From Alphaproteobacteria bacterium (lineage in GTDB: Bacteria; Pseudomonadota; Alphaproteobacteria; Rhodobacterales; Rhodobacteraceae), in contig JAJRUE010000321.1 in NCBI GenBank assembly GCA_024277955.1, positions 1 to 7,888 on the forward strand: a stretch of DNA of 7,888 nucleotides. The letters run 5' to 3'. Of this stretch, positions 5,778 through 7,888 are shown piece by piece. The notes beneath the pieces were generated by a model, which made no database searches, was not told the origin of the DNA, and saw only the letters and a program-made list of their open reading frames with translations. Both the position numbers and the translations under genes were made by a program. How positions within the stretch are numbered: the stretch's first letter is position 1; each line of letters starts with the position of its first letter.

Positions 5778-6740
5778 TCACGCCGCCAGGCCCTTGGTGC
5801 CCATGTCCAGGTATTTGCGGCGCCGGTCCTTGAGGATCTGGGCGGGTTTCTTGCCTTCGAGTTCCTGCAGCATTTCGCCGATGGCCTTGCCGACCGACTT
5901 GATCGTCGCGTCGCGATCGCGCTGGGCGCCGCCAAGCGGTTCCGGGATCACCCGGTCGGCCACCCCGAGCTTGAGAAGATCCTGCGCGGTCAGCCGCAGC
6001 GCTTCGGCGGCCTCGCGCATTTTCTCGGCGTCCTTCCACAGGATCGAGGCGCAGCCTTCCGGGCTGATCACCGTGTAGACCGCGTGTTCCAGCATCGCCA
6101 GCCGGTCGCCGGTGGCAAAGGCCACGGCCCCGCCGGAACCGCCTTCGCCGATGATCACCGCGATGAGCGGCACCTTGACCTGCAGGCATTTTTCGGTGCT
6201 ACGCGCGATGGCTTCGGACTGGCCGCGTTCTTCGGCGCCCTTGCCGGGATAGGCGCCCACAGTGTCGACCAGGGTGACGATCGGCAGGCCGAAGCGGTCG
6301 GCCAGCTCCATCAGGCGGATCGCCTTGCGGTAACCTTCGGGGCGCGCCATGCCGAAGTTGCGTTCGATCCGGGTCTTGGTGTTGTGGCCCTTTTCATGGC
6401 CGATGACCATGACCGGGGTGCCGTCGAAGCGCGCCAGACCGCCGATCACCGCCAGGTCGTCGGCAAAATTGCGGTCGCCGGCAAGCGGGGTGAATTCGGT
6501 GAACAGGGCGTCGATGTAATCCTTGCAATGGGGCCGGTCCGGGTGGCGGGCGACCTGGCATTTGCGCCAGGCGGACAGATCCCTGTAGAGGTCGGCCAGC
6601 ATCGCCTCGGCCTTTTTGTCGAGCGCGGCGGCTTCCTTTTCGACATCCATCTCTTCGTTCTGGCGCGCCAGCGCGCGCAGTTCCTCGGCCTTGCCCTCGA
6701 TCTCGGCCAGCGGTTTTTCAAACTCGAGGTAGTTGTTCAT
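5778..6740 (-). CDS. accA: Acetyl-CoA carboxylase carboxyltransferase subunit alpha
   Basis: AccA forms with AccD the carboxyltransferase that moves CO2 from biotin on AccB to acetyl-CoA, giving malonyl-CoA for fatty-acid synthesis in the cytoplasm. The 320 residues match the usual AccA length. The N-terminal helix (YLEFEKPLAEIEGKAEELRAL, about 4-24) is typical. The crotonase-like core includes GHEKGHNTKTRIERNFGMARPEGYRKA (starting at 114) and LVDTVGAYPGKGAEERGQSEAIA (from 157). The glycine-rich GEGGSGGA (198-205) forms the oxyanion region, and SPEGCASILWKD (226-237) follows. Two ATGs are adjacent (6743 and 6740); GGAG sits 3 nt before the first and 6 nt before the second, so I prefer 6740, which also gives the normal N-terminus. 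accD is not in the window. The gene lies downstream of mcl1 but seems to have its own promoter. Confidence 0.96.
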   Translation of the reverse strand: MNNYLEFEKPLAEIEGKAEELRALARQNEEMDVEKEAAALDKKAEAMLADLYRDLSAWRKCQVARHPDRPHCKDYIDALFTEFTPLAGDRNFADDLAVIGGLARFDGTPVMVIGHEKGHNTKTRIERNFGMARPEGYRKAIRLMELADRFGLPIVTLVDTVGAYPGKGAEERGQSEAIARSTEKCLQVKVPLIAVIIGEGGSGGAVAFATGDRLAMLEHAVYTVISPEGCASILWKDAEKMREAAEALRLTAQDLLKLGVADRVIPEPLGGAQRDRDATIKSVGKAIGEMLQELEGKKPAQILKDRRRKYLDMGTKGLAA

Positions 6741-6764
6741 CATGCGCTCCGTTCGGGTTGCGTC

Positions 6765-6795
6765 AGTATATGGCGCGGCGCGGCGGGCAATGCAA
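6765..6795 (-). promoter_or_regulatory. accA: Candidate accA promoter
   Basis: On the - strand TATACT (6765-6770) is a good -10 box and would start transcription near 6758, leaving a leader of about 18 nt. The -35 is weaker: TTGCAT (6790-6795) with a 19-bp spacer, or TTGCCC (6785-6790) with 14 bp. It lies just downstream of the hairpins that follow mcl1, as expected for a separate accA unit. Confidence 0.4.
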
Positions 6796-6810
6796 TGTTG
6801 CTGAGCTGGC

Positions 6811-6833
6811 AAAAGGCGCCGCCTGACGGCGGC
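6811..6833 (-). terminator. Probable intrinsic terminator downstream of mcl1
   Basis: On the - strand GCCGCC-GTCA-GGCGGC (6818-6833) forms a 6-bp GC stem, followed after GCC by TTTT (6811-6814). It lies about 80 bp past the mcl1 stop and before the candidate accA promoter. The three bases between stem and T-run make it less than ideal. Confidence 0.5.
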
Positions 6834-6846
6834 AAGACTTTGGTGG

Positions 6847-6905
6847 CGCCGGGCTGCGCCCGGCGTGGCGCCTCCGGCGGGGATATTTTGGAAAAGAAGA
6901 AGGCG
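6847..6905. other. Structured GC-rich intergenic element between mcl1 and accA
   Basis: The element holds a perfect 8-bp stem CGCCGGGC/GCCCGGCG with a TGC loop (6847-6865). A short CGCC-TCC-GGCG hairpin (6869-6879) follows, then GGGATATTTTGGAAAAGAAG on the + strand. From memory, very similar CCTCCGGCGGGGATATTTT-type strings recur between genes in many Rhodobacterales genomes; this cannot be confirmed from one window. It may be a dispersed intergenic repeat or a terminator-like module acting on - strand readthrough. Confidence 0.5.
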
Positions 6906-6912
6906 GGGCGGG

Positions 6913-7872
6913 TCAGCCTTTGGCGATAAGTTCGGCCTGTTTCACGATCACTTCGGCCTGCTTGATGCTGGCGATGTCCACCAGGCGGCCCTTGTAGACC
7001 GTGGCGCCGGCGCCGTCCTTTTTGGCCTGTTCCATCGCGGCGAGGATTTCGCGTGCTTCGGCGACCTGTTCGGCGGATGGGGTGAAGACCTGGTTGGCCA
7101 GCGCCACCTGTTTGGGGTGGATCGCCCATTTGCCGACCATCCCCAGCGTGGCGGACCGGCGGGCCTGGGCGATGAAGCCTTCGTCGTCGGAAAAATCGCC
7201 GAACGGGCCGTCCACCGGCAGCACCCCGCGGGTGCGGCAGGCGGCGACGATGGCGGTCTGCGCCCAGTGCCAGGGGTCGCCCCAGTATTTCCGGCCTTCG
7301 TGGACCATGTAATAGTTTTCCTGGGTGCCGCCGATGCCGGTGGTCTGCATCCCCATCGAGGCCGCGAAATCGGCCGCGCCCAGGCTCATCGCCTGCAGGC
7401 GGGGCGAGGCGGCGGCGATTTCCTCTACATGGCTGATCCCGGCGGCGCTTTCGATGATGACTTCGAAGGCGATGGGTTTCTGGCGGCCCGTGGCGGCCTC
7501 GATGGCGCTCACCAGCGCGTCCACCGCGTAGATGTCGGCGGCGTTGCCGACCTTGGGGATCATGATCTGATCGAGCCTTTCGGAGGCGTTTTCCAGCAGC
7601 TCCACCACGTCGCGATACCAGTAAGGCGTGTCGAGCCCGTTGATGCGCACGCTCAGGTGCTTGGTGTTCCAATCGATGTCGCCGATCGCCTGGATGATGT
7701 TCCTGCGAGCCTCGGGCTTGTCGTCGGGGGCCACGCTGTCTTCGAGGTCGAGGTTGATCACGTCGGCGGCGCTGGCGGCCATCTTTTCGAAGATCGCCGG
7801 GCGCGAGCCGGGGCCGAACAGCTGGCAACGGTTGGGGCGGGCAGGCGGCGTGGGCTGGAGACGGAAAGACAT
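6913..7872 (-). CDS. mcl1: L-malyl-CoA/beta-methylmalyl-CoA lyase
   Basis: Mcl1 reversibly cleaves beta-methylmalyl-CoA to propionyl-CoA and glyoxylate, and condenses acetyl-CoA with glyoxylate to malyl-CoA. In Rhodobacter it serves the ethylmalonyl-CoA pathway, which replaces the glyoxylate bypass. The 319 residues belong to the CitE-like lyase family and closely resemble, from memory, the Rhodobacter enzyme, including the start MSFRLQP and the run RPNRCQLFGPGSRP. Active-site residues are where that family has them: R76 (SVRING), metal ligands E141 (VIIES) and D168 (LGAADF), and D299 (LVDIAS) contributed by a neighbouring subunit. GMQTTGIGGTQENYY (174-188) and GKWAIHPKQ (247-255) are also diagnostic. 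The ATG at 7872 has AAGG 8 nt upstream (7881-7884), so the gene is complete, although its promoter is outside the window. Other ethylmalonyl-CoA pathway genes are not adjacent here. Confidence 0.95.
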   Translation of the reverse strand: MSFRLQPTPPARPNRCQLFGPGSRPAIFEKMAASAADVINLDLEDSVAPDDKPEARRNIIQAIGDIDWNTKHLSVRINGLDTPYWYRDVVELLENASERLDQIMIPKVGNAADIYAVDALVSAIEAATGRQKPIAFEVIIESAAGISHVEEIAAASPRLQAMSLGAADFAASMGMQTTGIGGTQENYYMVHEGRKYWGDPWHWAQTAIVAACRTRGVLPVDGPFGDFSDDEGFIAQARRSATLGMVGKWAIHPKQVALANQVFTPSAEQVAEAREILAAMEQAKKDGAGATVYKGRLVDIASIKQAEVIVKQAELIAKG

Positions 7873-7888
7873 GGGTGTGGCCTTGTAA

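Noticed and set aside
6741..6812. N-terminal extension of AccA to a start at 6812
   Set aside because: The extra 23-24 residues are not AccA-like and would cover the candidate promoter; GGAG placement supports 6740.
5571..6929. A 452-codon open frame on the + strand opposite accA
   Set aside because: Antisense shadow of accA and the spacer. Its translation has no motif, and it runs across the hairpin element; accA on the other strand is unmistakable.
6740..7828. A 362-codon - strand frame overlapping mcl1 in another phase
   Set aside because: The translation is Arg/Gly/Pro-rich noise; the mcl1 frame has every active-site residue.

Overview
The window looks like chromosomal DNA from a high-GC alphaproteobacterium of the order Rhodobacterales (Rhodobacter/Roseobacter lineage). 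The clearest pointers are a malyl-CoA lyase of the Rhodobacter Mcl1 type, a low-complexity DUF4175/TIGR02302 protein (a family described from alphaproteobacteria), and an MJ0042-type zinc-ribbon membrane protein divergent from ftsEX. Base composition and gene style are uniform. I see no phage, insertion sequence, CRISPR, tRNA or rRNA signal.

Layout. Bases 1-1923 (+) hold the C-terminal 640 codons of a DUF4175/TIGR02302 envelope protein that starts before the window. A double hairpin (1931-1973), including a perfect 20-bp palindrome, separates it from a convergent gene (1978-2952, -) for a zinc-ribbon, single-pass membrane protein. A 176-bp, comparatively AT-rich divergent spacer (2953-3128) follows. 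Next comes a tightly overlapping operon on the + strand: ftsE (3129-3812), ftsX (3809-4684) and a PlsC-type 1-acylglycerol-3-phosphate acyltransferase (4684-5433). A short GC-rich spacer with direct repeats (5443-5505) leads to three genes on the - strand: a 69-residue unknown protein (5516-5725), accA (5778-6740) and mcl1 (6913-7872). A structured GC-rich element lies between mcl1 and accA.

How the genes may work together. The left two thirds reads as an envelope neighbourhood: an ABC-type division regulator (FtsEX), a phospholipid acyltransferase coupled to it by overlapping stop and start codons, and two poorly characterised membrane proteins. The right third concerns acetyl-CoA. AccA is part of the acetyl-CoA carboxylase that starts fatty-acid synthesis, feeding the acyl chains PlsC uses. 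Mcl1 belongs to the ethylmalonyl-CoA pathway for acetyl-CoA assimilation.

Most of the window is ordinary core genome. The parts most worth attention are the zinc-ribbon protein with its two motif-like segments in a disordered linker, the DUF4175 protein with a 12-nt periodic coding repeat, the ftsX-plsC coupling, and the small ORF behind accA.
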